64,000 nt of DNA. It comes from Raffaelea ambrosiae (lineage: Eukaryota; Ascomycota; Sordariomycetes; Ophiostomatales; Ophiostomataceae). The stretch covers positions 434,001 to 498,000 of the forward strand of contig PCDI01000010.1 in NCBI GenBank assembly GCA_002778195.1. The letters run 5' to 3'. The position numbers and the translations under genes are program-made. This document shows positions 1 through 12,600 of this stretch, in pieces. The notes below the pieces were generated by a model, which was not told where the DNA came from, did not search any database, and was given only the letters and a program-made list of their open reading frames with translations. Positions within the stretch are counted from its first letter, which is position 1; each line of letters begins with the position of its first letter.

Positions 1-31
<31 letters not shown>

Positions 32-33
32 AA
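1..33. repeat. C21-A12 homopolymer tract
   Basis: A run of 21 C followed by 12 A at the very start of the window, downstream of the TRK gene stop codon (TRK is on the minus strand, so its 3' flank reads T12-G21). Such runs are prone to length error in sequencing and to real polymorphism. Confidence 0.9.
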
Positions 34-71
34 GAAATGAATAAAAGCTGTATTAACGTGCCCCGAGGCAA

Positions 72-3000
72 TCACATCTGGCCTCGTCTGTCCTGATTCG
101 GCAAGTCGACGCCGCTGGCCTGTGCCGTGTTCTCTTCATACACCGTGTCGGTAAATGACCGGCGAAGAGGCGGTGGGTGGTTGTAGTTGACTGTTGGGCC
201 AGGATGCAGAAACTGAGAGATAATGTTGCTCTGGATACGGTCGATGCTCTTACTCCGCCGGTGTTCCCGCACTGTTGTGGCTGACCGGAACATCGGCGGT
301 CCCTGTCCCTGTCCCTGTGTGCCTTGCGACGCAACACTAGCCCGCCGCGTACCCGACGATGTCATCGCCGGTCCCCGGGCATCAGCGTCCGCCCCCTCTT
401 TGGCATTCAGAGACTCGCTAGGCAGCAGAATGGCGCGGTCCAGACCATACGGTAGGCCACGGTGCCGTCCACGAATCATCATGGCAATGATGACCAGCTT
501 TCCAACCACAGTGAACTGTGAACACAGAGAGGCATTGACGGTCGGGTAGCCCAGACTCAGGCCCACCGTGCCGTAAGCACTGATAATTTCGAACATCACG
601 GCGAACATCGAAAAGTCATCACTCTGCAGGCGCTTGCCCTCGGAAATGGTCAGGATGAAAAAGCCAATGGACATGAACCACAAATCGAAAGACAGCTGTC
701 GCCGCAAATGAGCTCCGACGTATTCCAGCTCCGACCCACCCGTGGGCTCCTGGTCGTCTTCCGGCGAGCTATAGATTCCGAGAGACTTTTCCTCGTACAC
801 GTTGGTGCGGCGCACGGAAATGGCAATGGGGAACACCGAAATGTACATCATGATCATATACGATGCCTGAACCGCGGGGTGCACACTGGCCAGGTTGACA
901 CACGAGAATCCAGCTGTGCGCGTAGCAAACGCCTGGAACAGGCCATCCAGCACTCTGATGCCGGCAGGCAGTTCGAAGATCGGTCCGTTTCCGAGCTATG
1001 TCTCCTGTCAGTCTCCATGATGTACATTATATGTAAAACAGGGCATCGGAACTTACATCAAGAACGATAAAGAAGAGCAGGTCCAGACCGTTCAAGACCA
1101 CCAGCAGCCAGAAGAGCCACCAGGTTGCGCCAGATGGAAAAAGCAGAGTGAAGCAACGACGAGGGTGATCAAGTAGGAACTTGAGTTCCTCGTACAGACC
1201 TTGGCCACGCGGCGCTAACAACGAGAACAGCCAGATCATGAAGCGCAGCATGACAGGGAACCCCGTATTGCCAATCACGATAAGAAAGCTCATGAGCAAC
1301 AGCGGGAAAACGGCTGTGTTGAACGAGTTCATGCTGTCGGGCGTCAAGGTGAAGCCCAGATCCATAAATGCCGAGTGCGGTGTGAAAAACCCCCACCATA
1401 CTCTGCTCTGTCCAGCCTCGTCCACAACGCGACCGTACTTGTGGCTCCGGACGATCCACGGCAGCAGACAGACAATTCCAAGTATGGAGAATCCCCAGAA
1501 GTAAGTGAGCAAGACCATGGCGAGCGTCTTCAGCGAGCGGTATTCTATACCTCCTAGTTCCTCCCTCTGTTCCTCCGACAGGCCCACGAAAGCAGAGTTG
1601 CGACCGATCGTCGGCTCCCAACTCAGATATGGTGCCTGCGGTTGTGCGTCGCGCGAAAATACCGTCCTGAGGTTGTTCATAGTCTGGGCTCTTCGCGAAA
1701 TCGTCCGCTGGAGAGGATGGTTTCTGTCGGGGGGGTCGCCGTCCTCATTGTCCGTCTTGCCCAGGACCTTTGGCAACTTGGGCAACTTGGGCTTTCGGAG
1801 ACCAAGGGCAGTAAACATATTGACCACCGCTTCGGCATCCTCTTCCAGTTCCTCGCGTCGGGAGGGCTTAACAGGTTCTTGAATTGTGATAACTTGCCGA
1901 GCAGGCAGCCTATCGTGCTCTTCATCGTCATCCTCAACAGCTACGTCGTTGTCGCTGTTGTGCAGTGTAGACCCAGGCAGCGGCGCGGAACGCACAGTAT
2001 TGGCCGAGTTGTTGCTGCTGAATTTGCGCAGACCGGGGGACGTGGGCTCGTTGTCTTCCTCGCCCTCGAGTACCCTGCGTGGGAGTATACCGCGCTCAGC
2101 ATCCCGTGGGCCGGGAATGCGGAGAACCTCGTCGTCCCGGTTGCGCTGTCGCTCCAAGATGGCAATGTGTTCCTCGTCCGTCAGCCGCGGTGGCAAATTG
2201 ATGGTGTCGTCGATGCCGTCGCTGCGCTTCACGGCCTGGGCAAACTTGATGGCCTGCTTACGCCCATCATTGATCTCGGCAATTGACGCCCTAGGGTCGA
2301 CCATGTCATCGCTGCCATCGACAGCAGCCCCGTTGCTGTTGCTGTTGCTGTTGTGTCGGCGTGCAGTGCCATTTGTGTAACGTGCGGGTGCCGCACCCTC
2401 GGTGGTTGACGATTGCATCGGACCCAAGTATGTGCCGTCATTAGCCACTCTTGTATTGTGGCTGTTGTGCATAACCGTGATGTGTCTTCCCCCGACACCA
2501 CGTTCTGCACGGGAGATATCGTCCGTGGCTTGAAAAGTCCTTGCCTTGGAAAGCGTGCGGCGACGAAGTCGTGCCTCTTTAACAATGTGCTGAAATCTTT
2601 TCTCAAACCAGTACAGGCGAAGAAAGACAACAAAAGAGTTAATGGTGATTGGGTTGGTCAGGGAGGCAAGGAAGTAGATTATGACTTGTTGGAAAGTCTT
2701 CAGCTGGTTGACATCCATCGTGTTCAGGCCGGCCTGCGTGCTGCCGCCTGCGGCAAACGTCAAGGCATCGATGTATTTGATATTACCATCGGCCGGGGCA
2801 TACAGAAGAATCGAGCCGACAATGGTGCAGCCCATAACCCAAAAATCTAGGACAGGAATTAGTACATACACACGCAGAGCCTCGGGCGCAGAGCCTCAAC
2901 TGCAGAGCCTCAACTGCAGTCTCAACTGCAGAGCCGCAATGTTTAAGACTCTCGACGGACACTTACAATGGGCAGTGATGAAATTGAAGTGGGGCTTTTT

Positions 3001-3135
3001 GGTCACAAAGGAAGGCCGCAGAGCCTTGATCTCGGACCACACGATGCTCTTGAAGGAGCTCATCGTGTTGGTCGAGTGCGCCGAGGTTGCTCGGCTGCGA
3101 AGACCCAGAAGGGGAGTGCGCTCCGATGGTCCCAC
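72..3135 (-). CDS. TRK1: TRK-family potassium transporter
   Basis: Plasma-membrane high-affinity K+ uptake protein of the fungal TRK/HKT family. Three exons are read: 3135-2967, 2846-1057 and 995-72, with introns of 120 bp (GTAAGT, TACTAAT branch, CTAG) and 61 bp (GTAAGT, ATAG); phases match and give 960 residues. Exon 1 to 2 splicing creates the conserved HFNFITAHYFWVMGC start of the first membrane segment. The four P-loop glycines of the selectivity filter are visible in STQAGLNTMD, FMDLGFTLTP, TRTAGFSCVN and YGTVGLSLGYP. The long hydrophilic loop between the first and second M1-P-M2 units (roughly residues 115-400, rich in Ser, Asp, Arg) is typical of fungal Trk1. The start is the upstream ATG; a second ATG at MSSFKSIVW, 24 codons in, is possible. 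It diverges from the helicase gene across a 2.6 kb spacer. Confidence 0.93.
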
Positions 3136-4351
3136 GGAGGAGGAGTAATGAAGATGGCGTCCTCGGTCGTCTGGTTTGATTGCCCTCCGATGTTATTTAT
3201 CAAAGTCGCATTGTTCTGGCAAAAGGCACAGGTACAGGAAGAAGTGGAGGCGGGAGAAGACAGTGCGGACGATGCAATTGTCAGGAGCGGTAGATTCTTC
3301 TCTTACTGATGTCCTGCATTCCTTCGGCAAACTTCCTGATCCAGTAACGGCGATCGAATCCGGGGAAAGACGGCGAAACCCTGAGAGAACCGTGGAAATA
3401 GCAGGCCGACAGGGACCGAAATGGCGACAAGCAGATGCAGCCGACAGACAATGGCCAGAAAGAGATGCGGAAAAGTGAGAAATGAAAGCTCCCGAGGTGT
3501 GCAACCCTGGTGGTCCAAACAGGTGGCCCCAAGTGTCTCTGCGTCGCGAGAACGGTGCGTGGTTGGTGGAGTTTTAATACGTTATGACGGTTGACAAACG
3601 TAAAGATATCTTGCGTCGATGATGGCCAGAGATCAGCAGACGGAAATACCTAGCCGGCGCGGGATGTCCTTCGATGGATGGCAGACGTGTCTTACACGGG
3701 TTCGGTCGTGTGTAAGTGCGTGCAAGCACGGGAACTCGAAATGGAAGCCGAATTGGACGGTTGGAGAGCGTGGAAAGCCTGGAGAACCGTTGGGGAAATG
3801 TGTGACAATGCCGATGCCGTGAGCAATGCAAGAGTAGCTCCAATGCTGCGAAGGAGGCTGTGCGGGCAGCTAAAGAAGCAAAGCGCCAACAGAGAGGAAA
3901 AACAACCAGGGAAAATAGCTCTTATGTCCCCCCCTCTTTTCTGTTGTTACCCTTTCGGGTTGGAACTTGCAGCACATGTAAAAAATTGTGTGTACGTCGT
4001 AGAAATCAGCGCTTTGGGCGGCAGTCGCAAAAACCAGGAAATTCTTGGTTTGTGACGACAAAAGTCCGGCTTCGCTTCGGGTTCGTTCGACGCAGTGATG
4101 TGAGATCGGCACAGGCCCTGGGAGGGTTGCGTGGACCGTACTATGCCAGAGCGTATGCGCCGAGGAGTTATCCTCGCTGGATCTGGGCCTGCTTGGCTGT
4201 TGCTGGACCGAAGGAGGCAGGGCAAAAAAGGAGAACGTCGCACTGCTGGCTGCCGATACGGGAGGAGCAAGATACCGCAGCTGCTATCTGGCAGACGTGC
4301 GGGAAAGGGAGAGAAGAGTTTTATAAGGAATAAAAAAAAAACCCCCAAAAG

Positions 4352-4369
4352 GAGAGAGAGAGAGAGAGA
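4352..4369. repeat. (GA)n microsatellite
   Basis: Nine GA units in a purine-rich stretch between the TRK and PRP2 genes. Confidence 0.85.
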
Positions 4370-5601
4370 ATAAGGAGAAAAGTAGTAGCGGGATAGATAG
4401 ATGAAAGGTGGGCCAAAGGGCTGGCCAGACTTTATTGAACCAGGTGCATGGTTGCGCGTTGTGACGAGTCAAGGGAGTAAAAGAAAGGAGAAGGAGATAT
4501 AACAATAATGATGAAAAAAGAATACGGTCAAAGAGAGGCCAAAGCAAACAAAGCCAAAGAGGAACAGACAGGCAGAAAGAAGACAGAAAGGAGGTCGAAA
4601 GCTTGGCCGTCGCTGTTCCTGCCTCCCTGTCGACAAAGCAGGGGGGAATGCGCCGGTGCCTATTGTTTGCTGCGATCGTCGTTGCTTGGCTGATATGGAC
4701 GGGCTGTGTTGTGTGCGTTTGTTGTCGGCAGGCGGAATGGAAAAAGGGTGAGGAGAGGACGAGAGGGGAGAAAGGCAAGAGATGGAAAAAATGAGGAAAT
4801 GAGAGTGATAGAGAAAATGAGACAGGCAGCCCCCGAAAATCAATTGGTAAGGTACGTATTAGAAGAAGAAGAAAAAATGGAAAGAACAGAGAGACGCGCG
4901 AACAGCACGGTGGCTCCTTCCTGGATCGTATTAATTAGGGCGCTTGTGGAGTGGAGTGCGAGACGGACTGTTGGGAAGGAGCGTGGACTGACGTCGCTTT
5001 GTCTGTCAGAAGGCGACGGGTTTTATTTTAATTCCTTTTTTTTTTTTGTTCATGTCTCTGTTGTTAGTGGCGCGAAGATTTCGACTCAGGGACAATCTGG
5101 TGGCACTCTCGCTAGTACAAAGTAGTTGATTACCACACGCCCTCTGTCTTGTGCCAACAACACAGTCGTCTCGTGTCCAACACCGCACTTTCACGATACT
5201 GAAACGAGCACTGATGAGGGACTTTTTCTCCCTCCAGGGAGACGTCGCTCTCAAAATAGACACATGCAGAACAGTACGCGCGCTGTATCAGTCGGTCTGC
5301 AGATAACTCTCGCCATGCGCCGTGCCCCTGAGGTCTAGACGCCAGCATTATGCAAACACTGTGCATGGCTGGCCGGATAAGATACGTGGCTGCCAGCCCC
5401 CACAGCTGGGGTGGCATCTACATGTAATACCACCCACGCGGATTGGCTCCCTCCTGGCAGCGCGCCCGTGCGGCAGCGTCTAGCTAGCTGGGCAGCTGGT
5501 GGGCGGCCGGGCAGCACAGCACTGACCTTGCCGAGTATTCAGGGTCCATGGCGCCGATCTGGTGCTGAGCACCTCATTAAGTGCAGAAGAAATCGATGTG
5601 C

Positions 5602-5614
5602 CACGTGACTTTAT
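5602..5614 (+). promoter_or_regulatory. CACGTG box upstream of PRP2
   Basis: The 13-mer CACGTGACTTTAT lies about 180 bp before the helicase ATG. The identical 13-mer occurs at 23552-23564 in the enoyl-CoA hydratase/RER1 promoter. CACGTGAC is the known core of Cbf1/bHLH sites in fungi; binding here is inferred. Confidence 0.45.
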
Positions 5615-5783
5615 ACCATGCAATTGGTCCGTGCGGGAGTTGAGCTTCAGACGGTGATATAATGTTCCGGCGTGTTATCGATAGGGCCTGAACTAGATAT
5701 GTATGATACTTTTTGTACTTGCAACTCGTCCGCCTCGCTGACCCTCCCCCCCGTCTGCCACTCTCCAGTCGCCACCGGGCACC

Positions 5784-8700
5784 ATGTCAAAAAAGTATGC
5801 GTTCGTCCCCATGGGGGACGAGAACGAGGACTCGGGCCCGCAGCTGAAGAAGGAGCGCATACACCGAGACGGCAAGAAGAAGTCATCCTCGTCCCGGCAT
5901 ACGCGCCACCGCAGCCGGTCCCGGTCCCCGAAGAGGTCGTCGAGGGAAGACAGAGACTCGAGAGACGACCACAGAGAGTCCAAGCACTACAGCAGCCGGT
6001 CCAAGACCAGCCGACGGACCGACCACCGCGCCGACCGCGACTTTGACGACCGCTGGGGCGACGAGGAAGAAGAACCCCCATCGCAGGATGAAAAGGAGTC
6101 TCGCCACGACGCAGGGCGCGACGAGGAGGAGTTCCAAGAGTCGGCGCCGAAGAGGGTCAAGCTGAGCCACCGGCCGTTTGACAAGAAAGAGACGAGCGCG
6201 CCCCGGGCACAGGCGCCGCCCAACATTGAGCTCGACGAGGCCGACTTGTCCGAGGGCACCCGCGAAGAGCTCGAGGCGCAGCGCGACCGCGCCGAGCGCG
6301 AGGCGTTTGCCAACCGACTGAAAGCGCGCGACGATGGCCGGTCGAGCCGCAAGAAGGGGGCAGACGGCGGCGGCGATGGCGGCTCCGATGACGACGGTGT
6401 GGGCGGCTCCTCCGGGCAGCAGCGGCGGCGGCTGGCAGCGAACGACGCCCAGGCGCGGAGCGAGGCGGCGCCGGAGCTGCGCGAGCGGGCGCGGCAGGCC
6501 TACCTCAAGAAGCGGGAGGCGGAGCGGCTGTCGCTGCTGCGCAAGCAGGTGGCGGAAGAGACGGCGGAGCTGCGGAGCGGGGCGCCGCTGTCGGAGCGGG
6601 AAACGGCCGAGTTTGCCAAGAACCGGGAGATTCTGCGGCTGGCGGAGGAGCGGCTGCGGATCGACGACCACCAGGACGCGTACGCGATGCCGGAGGACTA
6701 CATTACGGAGAAGGGCAAGATCGACCGGCGGCGCAAGGAGGAGGCGATGTACAAGCGGTACGTGGAGAAGGACGAGCGCGGCCAGGAGAAGTTTGTGACC
6801 GAGTACGAGGAGTGGGAGCGCGAGCAGGCCACCAAGGCCAAGGCGCAGATCCAGAGCCGCGAGCGCGACAACGCGGCCGGCGAGTACGACTACATCCTGG
6901 ACCAGGAGCAGTACATCCACTGGGCGCAGGACGCGCGGCTGCCGGGGGAGGGCGACGGGAGCAGCAAGCACGGCCAGCACGGCCCAAAACAGCTGACCAA
7001 GGAGCAGCTGTTCCTGCAGGCGCAGATCGACGCCGCCGAGAAGCGCCAGCTGTCGATCCAGGAGACGCGGCGGTCGCTGCCGATCTACCAGTACCGCGCA
7101 GAGTTTCTGGCGGCGCTGGAGACGCACCAGGTGCTGGTGGTGGTGGGCGAGACGGGCAGCGGCAAGACGACGCAGCTGCCGCAGTACCTGCACGAGGCCG
7201 GGTACACGGCGGGGGGCCAGCTCAAGATCGGGTGCACGCAGCCGCGGCGCGTGGCGGCGATGAGCGTGGCGGCGCGCGTGGCCGACGAGATGGACGTCAA
7301 GGTGGGCAAGGAGGTCGGCTACTCGATCCGGTTCGAGGACTGCACGAGCGACAAGACGATCCTCAAGTACATGACGGACGGCATGCTGCTGCGCGAGTTT
7401 CTGACCGAGCCGGACCTGTCGAGCTACGCCGCCATCATGATCGACGAGGCGCACGAGCGCACCGTCCACACGGACATCCTGCTGGCCCTGGTCAAGGACC
7501 TGGCGCGCGAGCGGCCCGACCTCAAGCTGCTCATCTCGTCGGCCACCATGAACGCCGAGAAGTTTGCGCTCTACTTTGACAACGCGCCCATCTTCAACGT
7601 GCCCGGCCGCCGCTACCCGGTCGACCTGTTCTACACGCCGGCGCCCGAGGCCAACTACCTGCTGGCGGCCGTCACGACCGTGTTCCAGATCCACACGACG
7701 CAGCCGCGCGGCGACATCCTGGTCTTCCTGACCGGCCAGGACGAGATCGAGGCCGCCGAGCAGCAGATCGCGGACATTGCGCGCAAGCTGGGCAGCCGCA
7801 TCAAGGAGCTGGTCGTGTGCCCCATCTACGCCAACCTGCCGTCCGACCTGCAGGCCAAGATCTTTGCGCCGACGCCCGCGCACGCCCGCAAGGTCGTGCT
7901 GGCCACCAACATTGCCGAGACCAGCCTGACCATTGACGGCATCGTGTACGTCATCGACCCGGGCTACGTCAAGGAGAACGTGTACAACCCGGCCACCGGC
8001 ATGTCCAACCTGGTCGTGGTGCCGTGCTCGCGCGCGTCCGCCAACCAGCGCAGCGGCCGCGCCGGCCGCGTCGGCCCCGGCAAGTGCTTCCGCCTGTACA
8101 CCAAGTTTGCCTACATGAACGAGATGGACGAGAGCACGACGCCCGAGATCCTGCGCACCAACCTCAACGGCGTCGTGCTGCAGCTCAAGAGCCTGGGCAT
8201 CAACGAGCTGCTCGACTTTGAGTTCATGGACCCGCCGCCCACCGAGGCCCTCATCGGCGCCCTCAACCAGCTGTTCGCGCTGCAGGCCCTCAACCACCGC
8301 GGCGAGCTGACCAAGGTCGGCCGCCAGATGGCCGAGTTCCCCACCGACCCCATGCTGGCCAAGGCCGTCATCGCCGCCGGCAAGGAGGGCTGCGTCGAGG
8401 AGGTGCTGTCCATTGTCGCCATGCTGGGCGAGGCCTCGGCGCTCTTCTTCCGCCCCAAGGACAAGAAGATCCACGCCGACAGCGCCCGCAACCGCTTCAC
8501 CGTCCGCGACGGCGGCGGCGACCACCTGACCCTGCTCAACATCTGGAACCAGTGGGTCGACGCCGAGTTCTCGCCCATCTGGGCCAAGGAGAACTTTTTG
8601 CAGCAGCGCTCCCTGACCCGCGCCCGCGATGTGCGCGACCAGCTGGCCAAGCTGTGCGACCGCGTCGAGGTCGACCTGTCCTCCGCCGGCGCCTCCAACA

Positions 8701-9020
8701 TGGTGCCCATCAAGCGTGCCCTCACTGCCGGCTTCTTCCCCAACGCCGCGCGCATGCAACGCGACGGCGCCAGCTACCGCACCGTCAAGACCAACACCAC
8801 CGTCTACATCCACCCCAGCTCCGTGCTCATGGGCGAGGACCCCCCGCCCCGGATGGTCATCTACTTTGAGCTGGTCCAGACCACCAAGGAGTACATGCGT
8901 TCGTGCCTGCCCATCGAGCCCAAGTGGCTCTCGGAGCTGGCACCGCACTTTTACAAGAAGGAGGACACGGATGCCATGGGGGACAAGAAGATGCCCAAGA
9001 ACCGGCACCACGCGAGATAG
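5784..9020 (+). CDS. PRP2: Spliceosomal DEAH-box ATPase PRP2/DHX16
   Basis: Intronless gene of 1,078 residues. It matches the PRP2 (S. pombe Cdc28, human DHX16) branch of DEAH helicases, the nuclear ATPase that remodels the Bact spliceosome before the first transesterification. The N-terminal 250 residues are charged and Arg/Ser/Asp-rich (RSRSRSPKRSSR), as in DHX16. Walker A is GETGSGKT near residue 455, the DEAH box is IDEAHER near 554, motif III is SAT near 585, and motif VI is QRSGRAGRVGPGKCFRLYT. The helicase-associated and OB-fold domains follow, ending in a basic MPKNRHH tail. YMTDGMLLREFLTEPDLSSY and NIWNQWVDAEFSPIWAKENF-type blocks agree with this subfamily. Third codon positions are almost all G or C, which opens a spurious 1,089-codon ORF on the other strand. 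Start: first ATG, context CACCATGTC. Confidence 0.96.
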   Translation: MSKKYAFVPMGDENEDSGPQLKKERIHRDGKKKSSSSRHTRHRSRSRSPKRSSREDRDSRDDHRESKHYSSRSKTSRRTDHRADRDFDDRWGDEEEEPPSQDEKESRHDAGRDEEEFQESAPKRVKLSHRPFDKKETSAPRAQAPPNIELDEADLSEGTREELEAQRDRAEREAFANRLKARDDGRSSRKKGADGGGDGGSDDDGVGGSSGQQRRRLAANDAQARSEAAPELRERARQAYLKKREAERLSLLRKQVAEETAELRSGAPLSERETAEFAKNREILRLAEERLRIDDHQDAYAMPEDYITEKGKIDRRRKEEAMYKRYVEKDERGQEKFVTEYEEWEREQATKAKAQIQSRERDNAAGEYDYILDQEQYIHWAQDARLPGEGDGSSKHGQHGPKQLTKEQLFLQAQIDAAEKRQLSIQETRRSLPIYQYRAEFLAALETHQVLVVVGETGSGKTTQLPQYLHEAGYTAGGQLKIGCTQPRRVAAMSVAARVADEMDVKVGKEVGYSIRFEDCTSDKTILKYMTDGMLLREFLTEPDLSSYAAIMIDEAHERTVHTDILLALVKDLARERPDLKLLISSATMNAEKFALYFDNAPIFNVPGRRYPVDLFYTPAPEANYLLAAVTTVFQIHTTQPRGDILVFLTGQDEIEAAEQQIADIARKLGSRIKELVVCPIYANLPSDLQAKIFAPTPAHARKVVLATNIAETSLTIDGIVYVIDPGYVKENVYNPATGMSNLVVVPCSRASANQRSGRAGRVGPGKCFRLYTKFAYMNEMDESTTPEILRTNLNGVVLQLKSLGINELLDFEFMDPPPTEALIGALNQLFALQALNHRGELTKVGRQMAEFPTDPMLAKAVIAAGKEGCVEEVLSIVAMLGEASALFFRPKDKKIHADSARNRFTVRDGGGDHLTLLNIWNQWVDAEFSPIWAKENFLQQRSLTRARDVRDQLAKLCDRVEVDLSSAGASNMVPIKRALTAGFFPNAARMQRDGASYRTVKTNTTVYIHPSSVLMGEDPPPRMVIYFELVQTTKEYMRSCLPIEPKWLSELAPHFYKKEDTDAMGDKKMPKNRHHAR

Positions 9021-9604
9021 GGAACATTCGAGGGGGACAAAGACAAAAAAACGTCCATCCAAAAAGTCCAAAAAAATGTATTCAATATTTGGATATGTAC
9101 GTATCTCATGCATCTCGAGAGAACGCGGAGGAAATGTGTATAGCATCATCATGAAATCACGAAGAAAGCGTTGCTAGTCTCATGTCTTTTTTCGCGTTGG
9201 ACGTAAAGAAAAAGTGAAATGCAAACGGTGCATCATCATCCTTGGGAGGCATCATTCATCAGCCGTAGCAGAGAAGAGTGTATGCCACTTTGTGTCGTGA
9301 TGGCCCATTCCTCCCATGACAAAGTTTTCTATGTAGCCAAAGAACCAGTACATGTCCAATGAAACAATATCGTGGAATCATAACAAAAGCAGTAAAGAAT
9401 CGTTGCAGAAACCTAGACGTTGAGATAAAACAAAACGAAACAAAAACAAAAAAATAATAGTAATAATAATAATAATCACCATAGGAGAATCCAAAACAGG
9501 TAGTAGTCGTAGATCGTAAAAATCATAGGGAAATCATAAGAAACGCAAAAACAACATAACAAAAAGGCCACCCAAAATCATGAGTCATAAAGAATAGCTG
9601 CGCT
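9021..9604. other. Convergent 3' region, PRP2 / DUF3824
   Basis: 584 bp between two convergent stop codons, AT-rich, with A-rich and (TAA)n runs around 9440-9475. It presumably holds both 3' UTRs and poly(A) sites. No gene is seen. Confidence 0.6.
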
Positions 9605-12600
9605 TCAGTTCTCCCAACTCCTCCTCTTCTTGCGTGCATCGTGACCATATGCGTCTTGTTCCCGATAGTGATCGTCGTAACTGTCCACGGACGCAGACCG
9701 TCGATCATGTCCGTCCCGGTCCCGCTCGTCTCTGTTGGGGTCCCGTCCGGAAGGATGAAACGAGTTGCGCCGCTTTCTCTTGCGGTCATCATCAATCATC
9801 TTGCGTGGACGCTCACGTTCCAGATAGCGGTCCCGATCCCGATCCCGATCTCGGTCACGAAGACGGTCACGGTCACGAACTTCATACCCACGGTCGTCGC
9901 TGAGGAGTCGTCCACTCAAACCCTCAATCACGCCGCCCAACATGCCAAGCCAACCACCACCGTTCTGCGCACCTTTGCCGATGCCATCAATGAGCCCGCG
10001 CATGTTCTCGGCCATTCTCTCGACGGTCTCGGCATCCGTGCCTCCGACGCTCCAGTGACCCTGACCGTGGCTCCGAGAGCCGTTGTATACAAAATCGCCA
10101 TTGCGGGAGGCCCAGCGTGAAGAGCGCCGCCGGCCGCCCACACTTTGCCCTCTTCTGTCACCACTGCTGCCATCCAAAGGATGGCCCTGCGAATCAAATC
10201 GGTCGGGAAGCTCCTCGATCGCACCGTCGCCTTCGCTGTCTTCAGAGCCGGGTGAATAGCCGCGCCTAGATCGCCGGCGAAGGCTTAACGGCCGGTCCGA
10301 AGAAGGATCCGTTGCCCTGCGGCTGCGGGAGCCGGTGTACGGTACGAGCGAGTGGCTGCTGGCGCCATCGTCATAGCCGTCACTGGTCTTCTCTGAACGT
10401 TGGTCGTCTAGGTTACGTATTGGCGATACCGAACTATCGCTGGAGTTGCTTCTGGAGCTGCGGTCACCGTCTTTTGTCTGGGCATGATGTCGTCGCAGTG
10501 TGCGTGTGGATTGGGGTGACAGCGGCACGAAGACAACCGATTTCGCAGGGCCATCAGTGTCGTCTCCCGAGTTTGCTGGCGAGAGCACCTGTTTCTTTAC
10601 GGCTACTGCACATGGGAAAGGTTAGAATATCAACAGTGGGCGGATGGGAGAGTGTGGATCACTCCCAAGAAAAAGGGAAACATTGGGTCGACGCACCCTT
10701 GCTAGGCCTCGAGCTCTCGGGCGGCAAGGTGGCACCGTCTTGGGAGACAGGGGCAGCCAAACTCACATGTTCATCGCCATCCTCATGCTTTAAGTGGTCC
10801 GCGGGTGGTGGCGGTGGTGGCGGTGCCATGTAGGGCGAATTGCCTGGCGGAGGCCCAGGGACAGGCGGCGGTGATGGCCTCAGTCCTCCGCTGGTCGGAG
10901 GGGGTGCAGAAGGCTGTACCGGACCACCAGGAGCAACCCCACCCAGTGGAGCCCCCGGGATATCGGTGTAGTCGCGCGGGTCATATGGCTTGGCCGGCTT
11001 GAGTGGCTCGTGCAGGTCGGTCATGCCATCGTTCGGGTGCTGCATGAAGATGCCTCTCGAGGCCGGGGGCGGGCCTGGCGGTGGTGGACCCTGGTCCGGG
11101 TACGGTTGAACTGGTGCGGTGTATTGTTGTGGTGGTGGTACAGTGTATGGCTGTGGTGGTCCGTTGTACTGCTGGCCTTGCCCATCAGGCGGCCCGTAGT
11201 AGGCACCACCAGACGCATGTGCGGGCGACTGCGGGCGGGCTGGGTCGTACTCGTCATAGTAGTCACTGGGATAGTCATCCCGATCTGGGCAAAAAATCGG
11301 TCGAGTCAGTCCGTGCTCAAGCAGAGTCGGAAAGTGGAGCTGGTGCGTTTCCACGAAAGAGGTTGCATTTTCCGGGGGACAAAAGCCTCACGGAGGGGGT
11401 AGGGGTAGGGGGGGGGCTTACAGGTGCGGCTGGGCTCTCGGTCCTGGCCTCGAGCCTTCTCTCGCCTGCGCCGTTTTTCATCCTCGCGCTCGCGTTCCCG
11501 GTCGCGGCTACGGTGCTGAGACTCCTCGCGTTTCTTCTCGTGGTCCTTATACTTTTTGAGGCCGATGGCCGCCGCAGCGGCTCCGGCACTCGCGGCAGCA
11601 AACTCCCGCAGACGCGACCGTGACCGGCTGCGCTTCTCGTCCTTCTTCTTCTTTGTCTTGGAGACCGGTTTCTTGTCCTCCTCGGAGCTCGTATCGCTCT
11701 CGTAATATTCGTCGCTCTCGTCGCGCCGTGCGTGGCCTCGCGACGCTGGGTGCCTGTCGCCGTGCCGGCGGCGGCTTCGGTGACCACGCCCACCGTCAAG
11801 ACCGCTGTCGTCGGCCGCGCTGTCATAGCTGCGGCTCGTGGACTCCCTGTACTCTTCCACCTCAGAATGGTGATCGGGGCCCATGTACAGCGGCTGTGCC
11901 CCGTACTCAACCAGACCTAGTTCCGGGTCAGATTCGGGCTGGGCAGGATCGGGGGTGCGCGAAGCGCCTGCGGGTGGTGGAGGTGCTGACCTACTGCGCG
12001 AGCGCGACCGTTCATCGGCCTCCTCGTCCGCCAGCTCGCGCTCATGCTCTTTCTTGTCCTGGTGCTTGTCATACAGCTTTTTCGCCGCGGCACCCGCAAG
12101 GCCGGCACCCACGATCTCGGCCCCGGTCCGAATCCGCGAATGGGACCGCGACTTACCCTCGCGCTTGCGGGACTTGGACCGGTAGTGATGCACGAGGCCT
12201 GCCACGGCAGCTGTGCCGGCCGCGGCCTTGGCCACGGACGAGGCGCGTGAGCGCGACGTGCGCGATGTGCGCGACCGGCTGCGCCGGCTGGCACGCGACG
12301 TGTGGCGCGATGGCGTCCGGCTGTAGAAGCTCTCCTCACTGTTGTAGCGGTGAAGACTGCGGCCGCGGTTGCGCTCCTCCTTCTCGACGCGGTTGGACTG
12401 CATATACTTGGCCGCGCCGGCCACGGCGAGGGCTGCAGCAGCAATGCCCAGGCCGGTTTTGAGCGTGGAGTGGTGGCGGCTCTGCGAGCGCTCGCGGCCC
12501 CGCGAGGGAGAGCGCTCGTCGGTAAAGCGATCCTGGTAGGCACTGTGCGCACGCTTGACTGCCTCCGTACTGATAGCACCCAGGGCGGCGCCCGCCAGGA

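Larger units (their letters stand above)
3136..5783. other. Divergent intergenic region, TRK / PRP2
   Basis: Upstream DNA of two divergent genes, 2.65 kb. Small ORFs on both strands lack recognisable domains and are not supported as genes. It holds purine- and pyrimidine-rich stretches, a GA microsatellite (4352-4369) and a T11 run near 5040. A CACGTG box lies near the helicase side. Long 5' UTRs are likely. Confidence 0.6.

Noticed and set aside
5883..9152. 1,089-codon ORF antisense to PRP2
   Set aside because: Its translation is Val/Leu/Ala/Arg-rich noise with no domain. The near-exclusive G/C third positions of PRP2 remove stop codons from the opposite strand.
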